64,000 bases of DNA, from positions 310,001 through 374,000 of the forward strand of contig NZ_CP170485.1 in assembly GCF_052055585.1 (NCBI RefSeq), given 5' to 3'. A program made the translations under genes and the position numbers. Below are positions 15,104 through 24,005 of the stretch, piece after piece (within the stretch, counting starts at the first letter, position 1; each line of letters starts with the position of its first letter). This DNA comes from Oceanicaulis sp052055585 (lineage in GTDB: Bacteria; Pseudomonadota; Alphaproteobacteria; Caulobacterales; Maricaulaceae). The notes below the pieces were generated by a model, which made no database searches, was not told where the DNA came from, and was given only the letters and a program-made list of their open reading frames with translations.

Positions 15104-17128
15104 GTGTTTCTGAAACATGCCAGATGGGCATCCTCGGCCTTAGGGGCCTTGGCGCTCAGCTTCATGGTTGGCGGAGGGGCGGCAAACGCCCAGCCGACCA
15201 TAGATCTCAGTGCGTATGCACGCCTGCCGGAAATCACGCAGGTCCGGATTTCACCCAATGGCGAGCAGCTCGCCATGCTCACCGGCGCAGACCGCTCCGA
15301 GATGAGATTGCTGGTCACGTCGCTCAATGGCGGCCCGGCTCAGGCTTTTGACGCGAGCTCGCAGGACATCAACGACCTGCTGGCGTTCGGCGTGAATTGG
15401 CTGTCTGACCGCTATCTGCTGGTCTCTTACCGGGAGCGGACCCGTCTTCCTGGCGCGCCCGCTGATCAGGCCGACATTGGCCGTCTGGTCGTCTGGGACC
15501 TGGAAGAGGGCGATTACACGGAGTTCGCTCCGAACGCCCAGATCGAGGCCATCCTTCCGGATCAGCCGAACAAGATCATCGTTTCCGCCAGCATTGCCCG
15601 CTTCCGTGAAGGCGCTGCAGGGCGCAACCGCGGTGATGGCCGGTATGTGGAAGTGAACCTGTACGAGTATGATCTCGACCGGGACGACTATCGCCGTATT
15701 CTGCGTGGCACGCCCAACACGTCCAACTGGGTGCTTGACGCCAACGCCAATCCGATCGCGCGCCAGGATTTCTCCTATGAGGATCGCTGGCTGCGGGTGT
15801 TCCGTCTGGACCAGCGCAATGCGCAGATGGTCCATGAGGAAGACATCGCGTTTGATGATTTTGGCCGGTCTGGCCGCCGTATCGAGGCGCGCGTCGGTAA
15901 CCTGGTGGCGCCGAGCGCCGACGGGAGCGGTGTCTGGTTCGCCGAGCTCGTGGATGATGACCTGATGCGCGGCTCCCTGTTTGATCTTCAAACGGGCGAG
16001 ATCCAGAGCAGTCTGGTGGCGCCGGAAGGCTTTGACCTGGGCGGCTTCGTGACGGACTGGCGTACAGGCGCCGTGATTGCGGCATCCTGGGATGGCCGTC
16101 GCCGGGGCTACACCTGGTTCGACGACGAATTTGGCCAGCTGCACCAGCAGATCAGCGAGATATTTCCCGACAGTGATGTCGCGCTGAGCAGCTGGGACCG
16201 TGACGCCAACCGGTTCGTGATCTCCGTCTCCGGCGGTCAGACCTCGACCGATTATTATCTTCTGGATCGCAGCTCGGGTGAGCTGTCCTTCCTGCAGACC
16301 CAGTACCCGGAAGTTCCGCAAGACCGCATTCACCCGGTCGAGACGGTGGAATACCGCTCCAGCGACGGCCTGCGTCTCTGGGGTTATATGACCCATCCTG
16401 TGGATCGCCCGCTTGAAAACCTGCCCATGGTGGTGCTGCCGCACGGTGGTCCCCAGGCCCGGGATTCCTACGGCTTTGACTTCTGGGCCCAGCCGCTGGC
16501 TGAAATGGGTTATCTGGTGTTCCAGCCGCAGTTCCGCGGTTCTGACGGTCAGGGCGATGACTTTGTCCGCCTGGGTCATGGCGAATGGGGCCGGCTGATG
16601 CAGGACGATGTGACCACATCGGTCCAGCATTTTGTCGAGCAGGGCATGGTCGATGCGGACCGCGTCTGCATCTTTGGCTGGTCTTACGGCGGGTATGCCG
16701 CGCTGGCCGGCTACTCACTGACGCCGGACACCTATCGTTGCGCCATCGCCGGCGCTCCGGTGTCGGACATTCTGGACATGATGGCCTGGCAGGGAAATCA
16801 GCCCGGCGGTGTCGGTTCGGTGAACTACTGGACCGAATACATAGGCGATTGGCGCACGCAGCGTGATGAAATGATCGCCATTTCTCCGGCGCGCAACATT
16901 CCGGCGAATGCGCCTGCGCTGATGCTGATCCACGGCCGTGAAGACTTCATCGTGCCGTACGAGCAGTCCGAGATCATGCGCGACGCCGTTCAGGCTGCGG
17001 GCAAACCGGTTGAACTGGTGACGATCGAAGGCGACGGACACAATCTGTTGTTCCGCAATTCGCGGATGATCACCGTGCAGGCGCTCCATGACTTCCTGAT
17101 GGAGCACAATCCGCCGGATCCGCGTTGA
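15104..17128 (+). CDS. S9-family serine peptidase (prolyl oligopeptidase/acylaminoacyl peptidase type)
   Basis: A 674-residue exported peptidase. The GTG at 15104 follows GGGGAG with seven bases spacing and opens a signal peptide (ARWASSALGALAL...GGAANAQ). An N-terminal beta-propeller region (about 30-420) precedes the alpha/beta-hydrolase domain with Ser527 in GWSYGG, Asp614 in HGREDFIVP and His646 in GDGHN. It probably trims oligopeptides in the periplasm, in keeping with peptide-scavenging lifestyles and with the TonB-dependent receptor gene next door. Specificity is unknown. Confidence 0.92.
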   Translation: MFLKHARWASSALGALALSFMVGGGAANAQPTIDLSAYARLPEITQVRISPNGEQLAMLTGADRSEMRLLVTSLNGGPAQAFDASSQDINDLLAFGVNWLSDRYLLVSYRERTRLPGAPADQADIGRLVVWDLEEGDYTEFAPNAQIEAILPDQPNKIIVSASIARFREGAAGRNRGDGRYVEVNLYEYDLDRDDYRRILRGTPNTSNWVLDANANPIARQDFSYEDRWLRVFRLDQRNAQMVHEEDIAFDDFGRSGRRIEARVGNLVAPSADGSGVWFAELVDDDLMRGSLFDLQTGEIQSSLVAPEGFDLGGFVTDWRTGAVIAASWDGRRRGYTWFDDEFGQLHQQISEIFPDSDVALSSWDRDANRFVISVSGGQTSTDYYLLDRSSGELSFLQTQYPEVPQDRIHPVETVEYRSSDGLRLWGYMTHPVDRPLENLPMVVLPHGGPQARDSYGFDFWAQPLAEMGYLVFQPQFRGSDGQGDDFVRLGHGEWGRLMQDDVTTSVQHFVEQGMVDADRVCIFGWSYGGYAALAGYSLTPDTYRCAIAGAPVSDILDMMAWQGNQPGGVGSVNYWTEYIGDWRTQRDEMIAISPARNIPANAPALMLIHGREDFIVPYEQSEIMRDAVQAAGKPVELVTIEGDGHNLLFRNSRMITVQALHDFLMEHNPPDPR

Positions 17129-17150
17129 TCTTGAAACTTTGAAGATCCTG

Positions 17151-17182
17151 ATCAGCCCCCTCTTGGAAAAGAGGGGGCTGAT
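17151..17182. terminator. Hairpin between convergent S9 peptidase and cpdR genes
   Basis: A perfect 14-bp stem (ATCAGCCCCCTCTT at 17151-17164 and its complement at 17169-17182) with a GGAA tetraloop. T-runs are weak on both strands; position suggests bidirectional termination. Confidence 0.65.
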
Positions 17183-17186
17183 TGAT

Positions 17187-17555
17187 TCAGGCGGCAGCCA
17201 CGACCTTGGCGACTTCATCCACGAGGTCGCGCAGGTGGAAGGGCTTTGACAGGACCTTGGCCTGGTTGGGCGCTTGCGCCCCTGCGTTCAGCGCCACGGC
17301 TGCAAAGCCGGTGATGAACATGATTTTCAGCCCTGCGTCGATCTGCGCCGCGCGTCGCGCCAGCTCAATGCCGTCTACGCCGGGCATGACGATATCCGTC
17401 AGCAGCAATTCATAGGCGCCGGGCGTTTCGCCCAGGGCGTCGAGCCCTTCCTCGCCATCCGCCACGGCGTCCACTTCATGGCCGGCGCGATTGAGCGCCT
17501 TGGCCAGGAAGTCGCGCATGGAGTCATCGTCTTCTGCGAGAAGAATGCGGGCCAT
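17187..17555 (-). CDS. cpdR: Cell-cycle response regulator CpdR
   Basis: A 122-residue stand-alone receiver domain. MARILLAEDDDSMRDFL, the phosphoacceptor Asp54 in LLTDIVMP, ITGFAAVAL and VLSKPFHLRDLVDEV are close to Caulobacter CpdR. In that system unphosphorylated CpdR primes ClpXP for degradation of CtrA pathway substrates and the CckA-ChpT relay phosphorylates it. The start at 17555 matches the family; an upstream extension is not conserved. It is divergent from the N-formylglutamate amidohydrolase gene, a pairing I recall from other alphaproteobacteria. Confidence 0.92.
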   Translation of the reverse strand: MARILLAEDDDSMRDFLAKALNRAGHEVDAVADGEEGLDALGETPGAYELLLTDIVMPGVDGIELARRAAQIDAGLKIMFITGFAAVALNAGAQAPNQAKVLSKPFHLRDLVDEVAKVVAAA

Positions 17556-17701
17556 CGCCGCCCCCTTGTCTGTTTCCACCAACGGAAAGGCTAACCCAAA
17601 CTCGTAAAAGTCACCTGAACGCACTGGCAGTGGCGGAGCTGATTTGTCAGTGGGCTCCTATGTCTCATTGACCTGCAGCGTACAGGGCTCACAATCGACG
17701 C

Positions 17702-18574
17702 ATGCAACCGGCCCAAGACTCTCTGATTGGCGACATTTATGAACCCGTGATGGTTCATGAGCCTGAGGTGCGCACATCGCCCTTCATCTTCGCCTCGCCC
17801 CATTCCGGGCGGTGCTATGAGGACGGGTTCCTGAAACAGGCCTGTGCGCCCTTGACGGTGCTGCGTCGGTCAGAGGACGCCTATGTAGATCAGTTCTTCA
17901 GCTGTGTGACCGAGCTAGGCGCAAGTTTTGTCGAGGCGGTCTTTCCGCGCGCCTTTGTAGACCCGAACCGGGGGCCGGACGAGCTGGACGCCAGATTGTT
18001 TGACGGGGTTCCTGCGGCTGGTTTTGCGCCGCCCAATGCCCGGACCTCGGCTGGTCTTGGCGTGATCCCGCGACTGGCGGCGGACGGGCGCAGCATTCAT
18101 CCGGGCAAGATCGACTATTGTGAGGGGCGTCGAAGACTAGACGCGTATTACCGTCCTTATCACGAAGCTTTGAAGAACCAGATCCGTCAGATCGTTGACC
18201 AGTTCGGGCACGCAGTTCTGATTGATTGCCACTCCATGCCGTCCTCATCCGGACGAGGGGCGGATATCGTACTTGGAGATCGATTTGGCGCGTCCTGCGG
18301 GAGAAATTTGATCAACCATGCAGAAGCGTATTTCAAATCACTGGGCTTTGCGGTAACCCGGAACCGTCCATATGCCGGGGGGTACACGACGGAGCACTAT
18401 GGTCAGCCTTTGATTGGCGTCCATGTGATGCAAGTAGAAATCAATCGCGGATTGTATTTGCACGAAGCCGATGTGCAACCTTCGTCTAATATGGCCAACT
18501 TGACAGAACGCCTTCAGACGTGGGCCAAGTCTATGATTTATACAGAGCACACAGGTAGACTTGCCGCGGAGTAA
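17702..18574 (+). CDS. N-formylglutamate amidohydrolase family protein
   Basis: A 290-residue zinc hydrolase of the HutG/FGase family, which releases formate from N-formylglutamate in one branch of histidine degradation. Motifs are SPHSGR near the N-terminus, RAFVDPNRGPDELD, DCHSMP and GGYTTEHYG, with the final QVEINRGLYLHE. There is no hut operon around it; the neighbours are cpdR and an XRE regulator, so the real substrate may be another N-formyl or N-acyl amino acid. The 3' third is slightly AT-richer than the rest. Confidence 0.88.
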   Translation: MQPAQDSLIGDIYEPVMVHEPEVRTSPFIFASPHSGRCYEDGFLKQACAPLTVLRRSEDAYVDQFFSCVTELGASFVEAVFPRAFVDPNRGPDELDARLFDGVPAAGFAPPNARTSAGLGVIPRLAADGRSIHPGKIDYCEGRRRLDAYYRPYHEALKNQIRQIVDQFGHAVLIDCHSMPSSSGRGADIVLGDRFGASCGRNLINHAEAYFKSLGFAVTRNRPYAGGYTTEHYGQPLIGVHVMQVEINRGLYLHEADVQPSSNMANLTERLQTWAKSMIYTEHTGRLAAE

Positions 18575-18688
18575 AGTTTTTTGGAAAGCATATTCCAAGA
18601 GTCTTTCCTGGAGCGCGATTTGTGCTGCTGTGTTCACTTGCGAGGCGAGCTGTGCTGTGCCATATCTCAGGTGTCATTGAAGTGTCGT

Positions 18689-18716
18689 GTTGCGATGATG
18701 ACGGGGGAGTCGCAAC
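18689..18716. promoter_or_regulatory. Inverted repeat in the leader of the XRE regulator
   Basis: GTTGCGA (18689-18695) and TCGCAAC (18710-18716) flank 14 bases, ending 28 bases before the ATG of the regulator. The position suits an operator for autoregulation or a leader hairpin. Confidence 0.3.
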
Positions 18717-18744
18717 GAGAAAAGTTTGATCGAGGGTTTTCACA

Positions 18745-19137
18745 ATGACCAATGCAATTGACCATCACGTGGGTAAGCGGATCCGTCGCCGTCGCCGTCT
18801 GTTGGGCCTGACCCAGCAGCAGCTTGCGCAATCGGTCGGTATTCGCTTCCAGCAAATCCAGAAGTATGAAAGCGGCGCCAACCGCGTCAGCGCATCTCGC
18901 CTGTTCGAGCTCGCTGAAGCGCTCGATGTGCCGGTGCAGTACTTCTACGAAGGCCTTCAAGGGTCTGGCGAATCCGCCGCGCCTGAAGGCGAGAACGTCG
19001 CTGCTGACGTGCTCTCCCAGAAAGAGACGCTCGATCTGGTCCGCGCTTACTACAAGCTCAATGAGCGGCCGCGTCGTCGTCTTCTCGAGCTGGCCCGGTC
19101 CCTGGACCCGGATGCCCGGGGTGAAAACGTCGCCTAA
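18745..19137 (+). CDS. XRE-family transcriptional regulator
   Basis: A 130-residue DNA-binding protein. After DHHVGKRIRRRRR the helix-turn-helix reads LLGLTQQQLAQSVGIRFQQIQKYESGANRVSASRLFELAEAL, a typical Cro/CI-type domain (about residues 12-70). The remainder is an acidic linker and a short helical tail (KETLDLVRAYYKLNERPRRRLLELARSL) that may mediate oligomerisation. Closely similar regulators are common in Caulobacterales and Rhizobiales. hisN starts 27 bases downstream, so the two may be cotranscribed. Targets are unknown. Confidence 0.9.
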   Translation: MTNAIDHHVGKRIRRRRRLLGLTQQQLAQSVGIRFQQIQKYESGANRVSASRLFELAEALDVPVQYFYEGLQGSGESAAPEGENVAADVLSQKETLDLVRAYYKLNERPRRRLLELARSLDPDARGENVA

Positions 19138-19164
19138 TCGCTGACGTCAAACGCCGAGTTCCTG

Positions 19165-19968
19165 ATGCCCGATCTGGATGTGACTGCAGAGTTGGCGCTG
19201 GCCGCTCAACTGGCGGACGCTGCGCGTCCCATTGCTCTGCAGCACTTCCGGACCGGGCTTCGCGTCGACGCCAAGCCGGCGCACGAGTTTGATCCCGTTA
19301 CCGAAGCAGATCGCGCCATCGAGGCGCGGATCCGTGCGCTTCTGGCCGAGGCCCGTCCTCAGGATGGCGTGCTGGGTGAAGAGCAGGCGGAGACCGTCGG
19401 TCAATCGGGGCGAACCTGGGTTATTGACCCGATTGATGGCACACGTGCCTTCATTGCAGGACTGCCGACCTGGTGCGTTCTGATTGCGCTATACGGGCCG
19501 GATGGCCCCCTTCTTTCCATTATCGACCAGCCGTTCACGGGCGAGCGCTATAGCGGCGTTTTGAATGAAGCGGCGTGGTTGGAGCATGCAGGTTCGCGAC
19601 AACCGCTTCGAACCCGCTCGGGTGTGGAGCGGATTGAGGACGCGATCGTGTCGACAACCGATCCCGGGCTCTTTGCCGGGGAGGAAGCTGAATGCTTCAG
19701 CATCCTGTCGCAAGGCGCGAAAGTGCGCCGCTACGGTTTGGACGCCTATGCCTATGCCGCACTGGCGGCAGGGGGCGTGGATCTGGTGATCGAGAGCGGG
19801 CTCAAGGCCTGGGATGTGGGCGCCCTGATCCCTGTGGTCAGCGGTGCGGGCGGGGTCATTACGAACTGGCGCGGCGGCCCGGCTCATGAGGGCGGGCAGA
19901 TGCTTGCGGCGGCGACGCCCCAACTGCATGCCCGGGCGCTGGACCTGCTGGCGCCGGCTGCGCGATAG
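19165..19968 (+). CDS. hisN: Histidinol-phosphatase, inositol-monophosphatase type
   Basis: A 267-residue Mg2+-dependent phosphatase. Metal-binding motifs are LGEEQAE (Glu72/73), WVIDPIDGTRAF (Asp88, Asp91) and LKAWDVGAL. The sequence fits the HisN branch that dephosphorylates L-histidinol phosphate in histidine synthesis in Alphaproteobacteria and Actinobacteria; a general inositol-phosphate phosphatase role cannot be excluded. It probably shares a transcript with the XRE gene and ends at a bidirectional terminator. Confidence 0.85.
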   Translation: MPDLDVTAELALAAQLADAARPIALQHFRTGLRVDAKPAHEFDPVTEADRAIEARIRALLAEARPQDGVLGEEQAETVGQSGRTWVIDPIDGTRAFIAGLPTWCVLIALYGPDGPLLSIIDQPFTGERYSGVLNEAAWLEHAGSRQPLRTRSGVERIEDAIVSTTDPGLFAGEEAECFSILSQGAKVRRYGLDAYAYAALAAGGVDLVIESGLKAWDVGALIPVVSGAGGVITNWRGGPAHEGGQMLAAATPQLHARALDLLAPAAR

Positions 19969-19978
19969 GCTGAAGCAA

Positions 19979-20010
19979 AAACGCCGGCCTAGCGGACCAG
20001 ACCGGCGTTT
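19979..20010. terminator. Bidirectional terminator between hisN and the lipoprotein gene
   Basis: Stem AAACGCCGG/CCGGCGTTT (19979-19987 and 20002-20010) with A-run on the left and T-run on the right, so it can act on both convergent transcripts. Confidence 0.8.
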
Positions 20011-20015
20011 GCGTT

Positions 20016-20972
20016 CTACTCGCCCGCGGGTTTTCTGAACAACAGGGTCATCCGGTCAGATTCCCCGATCGCGTCATAGGGCGCGCGGTCGAAGTTCGGA
20101 TCCGCCGGTTCACCGAAATCAGAGGTGCGCGACACCGGCGGCAGGGTCCAGACGCCAAACGGGTGGTCGGCGGTGTCGGCCGGATTGGCGTTGATCTCGC
20201 TGGCTTCAACCAGCTCGAAGCCCGCCTCTTCCGCCATGGAGACCACAAGGTCCTGCTGGACATAGCCGGTGCTGGCGCGCGGATCCTGAACGCGGTCCGC
20301 CGGCAGGCGGTGCTGGACCAGGCCCAGAACGCCGCCCGGTGCGAGCGCATCATAGAAATCGCTGAAGGCTTTCTCCGCGATGCCGCGGCTCATCCACGAA
20401 TGGGTGTTGCGGAAGGTTACGATGGCGTCGACGGAACCCGGCTCTGCGATGGGGCCGGTTTCGCTGTCAAACGTCGCCATGGTCACGTCGCCAAAAGGTT
20501 CGTCGCCGAACTTGTCTTCAAAGCTCTGACGGAAGGCGAGGGCGCGTTCATTGTCCGGCGCGATGTCAGACCAGACGGCGATGTATTCGCCGCCATTGGC
20601 ATTGATCCAGGGCGCCAGCACATCCGTGTACCAGCCGCCGCCCGGCCAGATTTCCATGACGCGACCGGACGGATCGATGCCAAAGAACTCAAGGGTTTCC
20701 TGCGGATGGCGGTAGGCGTCGCGCGCTTGCGCGTCATCGCCGCGCCAGTCGCCTTCCAGGGCCCAGCTCAGGCTGCCAGCCTCGGCGCCTTCGGCCTCGT
20801 CCATCATGTCCTGAGCGCCGTCGAGGCCCTCATCCATGCTGGCGGAGTCGTCGGCGGACATGTCTGCGGCGGGTGCGGAAGCATCCTGCTCCTCGTCCGC
20901 AGTCGGGGCGCCGCAGGCGGCCAGGACGGCGCAGGCCGAGACGGTGAAAAGAAGGGCTGTCAGACGTTGCAT
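20016..20972 (-). CDS. Lipoprotein with SAM-methyltransferase-like fold (COG4798-like)
   Basis: A 318-residue protein starting at the ATG 20972, with GGAG seven bases upstream. MQRLTALLFTVSACAVLAAC is a lipoprotein signal ending in the lipobox LAAC. An acidic linker follows (about 20-70), then a Rossmann-like domain with EIWPGGGWYTDVLAPW (glycine-rich SAM loop), a mid-domain VDAIVTFRNTHSWM and a terminal GVWTLPP. It resembles the predicted extracytoplasmic methyltransferases of COG4798. SAM is not expected in the periplasm, so the biochemical role of these exported members is unclear. It is divergent from the heat-shock gene. Confidence 0.82.
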   Translation of the reverse strand: MQRLTALLFTVSACAVLAACGAPTADEEQDASAPAADMSADDSASMDEGLDGAQDMMDEAEGAEAGSLSWALEGDWRGDDAQARDAYRHPQETLEFFGIDPSGRVMEIWPGGGWYTDVLAPWINANGGEYIAVWSDIAPDNERALAFRQSFEDKFGDEPFGDVTMATFDSETGPIAEPGSVDAIVTFRNTHSWMSRGIAEKAFSDFYDALAPGGVLGLVQHRLPADRVQDPRASTGYVQQDLVVSMAEEAGFELVEASEINANPADTADHPFGVWTLPPVSRTSDFGEPADPNFDRAPYDAIGESDRMTLLFRKPAGE

Positions 20973-21083
20973 GTACTCACTCCGGTTAGCCGAGATTGTG
21001 CTGATCATAGAGCTGGAATGCACTCGCTCACAATGGCGCGAGCGCGTTCGTTGACGCGAAGTTGAAAAAAATGGCGTTGACCT

Positions 21084-21112
21084 CTTGCGCCCTCCAATTG
21101 GCTTACCCAATT
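21084..21112 (+). promoter_or_regulatory. Candidate RpoH (sigma-32) promoter of the heat-shock gene
   Basis: CTTGCGC (21084-21090) and ACCCAATT (21105-21112), 14 bases apart, resemble the heat-shock consensus CTTGAAA and CCCCATNT. A start near 21119 would give a leader of about 130 bases. Confidence 0.5.
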
Positions 21113-21118
21113 CAATTG

Positions 21119-21250
21119 ACGTAGAGCCGCCGAACGGGGCTTTACGGATTACCGGAGGGGTTACGCTGCACGCTGCGGGTGGCCTTGAAGGTGAACTCTG
21201 AAACCATAGCCCGCACGCGGGCCCGATCGCTTCCAAGGAGGATCGAACTC
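21119..21250 (+). promoter_or_regulatory. ROSE-like RNA thermometer
   Basis: Just before the ATG, GATCGCTTCC (21225-21234) pairs with GGAGGATC (21237-21244), hiding the AAGGAGG ribosome-binding site and leaving a bulged G. The UCGCU in the 5' arm matches the U(U/C)GCU hallmark of ROSE elements. A second hairpin, GCCCGC/GCGGGC, sits directly upstream (21209-21222), as in the multi-stem ROSE layout. ROSE elements open on heating to allow translation of small heat-shock proteins. Confidence 0.72.
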
Positions 21251-21721
21251 ATGCGTACTACTGATTTCTCGCCGCTTTACCGCACCATTGTCGGATTTGA
21301 CCGTCTGGCCAACATGATCGACAACGCGGCCAAGCTGGAGCCGAGCGGCGGCTACCCCCCGTACAATATCGAGCAGCTCTCTGAACACGAGTATCAGATC
21401 GAGCTCGCCGTGGCCGGGTTCGGTGAAGACGATCTCGACATTGAAGTTCAGGAAAATGTTCTGACCATTGCAGGCAAGCGCGTGCCGTCAGAAGACGCAG
21501 AGCAGCGCAACTACCTGCATCGCGGTATTGCGGAGCGCTCTTTCGAGCGTCGCTTCCATCTCGCCGACCATGTCCAGGTGCGTGAGGCCAGCCTTCAGAA
21601 CGGCCTGCTGCGCATCCAGCTGGAGCGTGAAATTCCCGAAGCGAAAAAACCGCGTCGGATCGCCGTGAACGGCAAATCCGAAACCAAGCTGATCTCGGCT
21701 GACAAGGCGTCCGCCGCCTAA
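21251..21721 (+). CDS. Small heat-shock protein, Hsp20/IbpA family
   Basis: A 156-residue alpha-crystallin-type chaperone that holds unfolding proteins for DnaK/ClpB. The ATG at 21251 lies nine bases after AAGGAGG and starts MRTTDFSPLYRTIVGFDRL, the usual class A N-terminus. The alpha-crystallin domain runs from about 35 to 130 with the conserved A-x-x-x-NGLL segment (ASLQNGLLRIQL). Expression is probably controlled twice, by an RpoH-type promoter and by the leader thermometer. A strong terminator follows. Confidence 0.94.
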   Translation: MRTTDFSPLYRTIVGFDRLANMIDNAAKLEPSGGYPPYNIEQLSEHEYQIELAVAGFGEDDLDIEVQENVLTIAGKRVPSEDAEQRNYLHRGIAERSFERRFHLADHVQVREASLQNGLLRIQLEREIPEAKKPRRIAVNGKSETKLISADKASAA

Positions 21722-21831
21722 GCCGGGATCGCGGCCCGATCGGACGGACGCGACACGTCCCTCCCCCCGATAGTCTGCGTTTGACCGGTCGGGCCCTAAT
21801 CTTCTGACTGACTTCCCCTTTTTCGACCTTG

Positions 21832-21867
21832 CGGCGCTCCTTTCCTCATTGAGGAGCGCCGTTTTTT
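21832..21867 (+). terminator. Intrinsic terminator of the heat-shock gene
   Basis: Stem CGGCGCTCCT/AGGAGCGCCG (21832-21841, 21852-21861) followed by six T's. It lies just beyond the stop of the convergent nadE gene. Confidence 0.88.
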
Positions 21868-21871
21868 CGTA

Positions 21872-23929
21872 TCAGAGGAGCTCGTCCCTGAGCACCGCCA
21901 CGGCGTCTCGCCAGACCTTGGCGCTGGAATCTGATGGCATGCGCCAGTCACCCCTGGGGCTCAGCGCGCCGGCGGAGGTCAGTTTCGGACCATTTGGAAT
22001 GGCGGAGCGCTTGAACTGGGAATTGCCGAAGAAGCGCCGCGCAAACTCGCCCAGCCAATGCAGGATAGTGTCCCGGTCAAAGGCGCGCCTGTCAGCGTCG
22101 GCGACATGTGGCGGCCAGCCGCCCGCATCACTGTCGCCCCAGGCCTGTTCGGCCAGGAAGGCGATCTTGGCGGGCGAAAAGCCGTGTCGAACCACATAGT
22201 GCAGGAAGAAATCATTGAGCGGGTAGGGGCCGATCGCGGCTTCCGTGCTCTGGATCGCGCCGTCCGCACCCGCAGGCACCAGTTCGGGCGAGATTTCTGT
22301 GTTGAGCACGTCCATCAGAGCGCGAGACACCTCGGCGCCATACTCCTCACGCCGCGCCGCCCAACCGATCAGGTGCTGGATCAGGGTTTTGGCGACCCCG
22401 GCATTGACGTTGTAATGGCTCATATGGTCGCCGACGCCATAGGTGCACCAGCCAAGCGCCAGCTCGGACAGGTCGCCCGTTCCGATCACCAGCCCGCCCT
22501 CATGATTGGCCATACGGAAGAGGTAGTCCGTCCGCAGGCCCGCCTGAACATTCTCGAAGGTCACGTCGTACTGGTTCGCGCCCTCTGAGTAGGGGTGGTT
22601 GAGGTCGGCCAGCATGCGCTCGGCGGCGGGGCGGATATCGATCTCGCGATGGGTCGCGCCCAGTCCTTCGATCAGCGCCAGCGCATTGTTGCGTGTGCCC
22701 TCGGAGGTGGCGAAGCCGGGCAGGGTGACAGCAATGATGCCGGAGCGATCAAGACCCAGTCGGTCGAAGGCGCGGGCTGTGATGATCAGCGCCTGAGTGG
22801 AATCCAGCCCGCCTGACACGCCGATGACGGCCGTTTTCAAGCCTGTCGCCTTCAGGCGCTGGACGAGGCCCTGAACCTGAATGTTGTAGGCTTCATAGCA
22901 GTCTTCATCCAGGCGCGCGGCGTCGTTGGGCACGAACGGGAAGCGATCGACGCTCCGCTCCAATGCGATCTCGGCGTCCTTATCCATCTCCAGCGTAAAG
23001 CCGATACGCGTAAACCCTTTGAGGGCGTCCGCATGCCGGGCGGAGGCATCGCGCCAGGTGGACAGGCGCGCGCGCTCACCCGTGATGCGTTCCAGATCCA
23101 CATCCGCGTACACAATAGCGGGGGCGTTATTGAGGAAGCGCTCGCCCGCTGCGATCAGCTCACCTTGCTGGTAGGCCAGAAGCTGGCCGTCCCAGGCGAG
23201 GTCGGTTGTGGATTCTCCTGCGCTGGCCGCAGAGAAGATGTAGGCGCCCTGGGTGCGGCGGGACTGGGCATCACACAGCGCTGCGCGTTCGCGGGCCTTG
23301 CCGATGGTGGCGTTGGACGCGGACAGGTTCACCATCACTGTCGCCCCGGCGAGCGCGCCGTGAAGGCTGGGCGGTATGGGCGACCAGAAGTCCTCGCAGA
23401 TTTCGGCATGAACCACGAGGCCGGGCAGATCGAGCGCTTCAAACAGAAGGTCTGTGCCGAACGGCGCGATATGCTCGCCCACCGAGATCGTATCCTCGAT
23501 GACGCTTGAGGAATCCGAGAACCAGCGCTTTTCGTAGAACTCGCGATAATTGGGCAGATAGCTCTTGGGAATGACGCCCAGAAGCTGGCCATCCTGCACC
23601 GCCAGCGCACAGTTGAAGAGCTGTCCTGAACTTCTGAGCGCGCAACCGAACAGGATCAGCGGGCGCAGGCCTTCGCTGGCTTCTATGATCCGCGCCGCCG
23701 CGTCTTCAGCGGCATCCAGAAGCGCCGCCTGATGATGCAGGTCATCCACCGAATAGCCGGTCAGGCCGAGTTCGGGAAACAGGCAGACAGCCGCATGACG
23801 CTCATGCGCCTGACGGACAAGGCCGATCAGGGTCTCGGCATTGGCCAGCGGCTCGGCCAGATGAACCTCTGGCGCGAAAGCGGCGATCCGGGCGAAGCCG
23901 TGGCGGTAGATATTCTTGAAAGCGGACAT
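21872..23929 (-). CDS. nadE: Glutamine-dependent NAD+ synthase
   Basis: A 685-residue two-domain enzyme making NAD+ from nicotinate adenine dinucleotide, ATP and glutamine-derived ammonia. The N-terminal nitrilase-type glutaminase shows the triad regions FPELGLTGYS (Glu), PKSYLPNYREFYEKRW (Lys) and EICEDFW (Cys). The C-terminal synthetase domain has the ATP-pyrophosphatase loop GVSGGLDSTQ and GTGDLSELALGW. Length and order match the long COG0171 form. It stands on its own, 76 bases after the pentapeptide gene. Confidence 0.95.
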   Translation of the reverse strand: MSAFKNIYRHGFARIAAFAPEVHLAEPLANAETLIGLVRQAHERHAAVCLFPELGLTGYSVDDLHHQAALLDAAEDAAARIIEASEGLRPLILFGCALRSSGQLFNCALAVQDGQLLGVIPKSYLPNYREFYEKRWFSDSSSVIEDTISVGEHIAPFGTDLLFEALDLPGLVVHAEICEDFWSPIPPSLHGALAGATVMVNLSASNATIGKARERAALCDAQSRRTQGAYIFSAASAGESTTDLAWDGQLLAYQQGELIAAGERFLNNAPAIVYADVDLERITGERARLSTWRDASARHADALKGFTRIGFTLEMDKDAEIALERSVDRFPFVPNDAARLDEDCYEAYNIQVQGLVQRLKATGLKTAVIGVSGGLDSTQALIITARAFDRLGLDRSGIIAVTLPGFATSEGTRNNALALIEGLGATHREIDIRPAAERMLADLNHPYSEGANQYDVTFENVQAGLRTDYLFRMANHEGGLVIGTGDLSELALGWCTYGVGDHMSHYNVNAGVAKTLIQHLIGWAARREEYGAEVSRALMDVLNTEISPELVPAGADGAIQSTEAAIGPYPLNDFFLHYVVRHGFSPAKIAFLAEQAWGDSDAGGWPPHVADADRRAFDRDTILHWLGEFARRFFGNSQFKRSAIPNGPKLTSAGALSPRGDWRMPSDSSAKVWRDAVAVLRDELL

Positions 23930-24005
23930 GCGGTCACCTGTCAGAGGGGCGACGCCCCCTTATGCTCAGGATGAGTATTTATCGGTTGGCGCAGCCAGCG
24001 TCTAC

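Noticed and set aside
15251..16630. 459-codon antisense frame in the S9 peptidase gene
   Set aside because: Fully inside a gene with clear catalytic motifs; no motif of its own and no ribosome-binding site.
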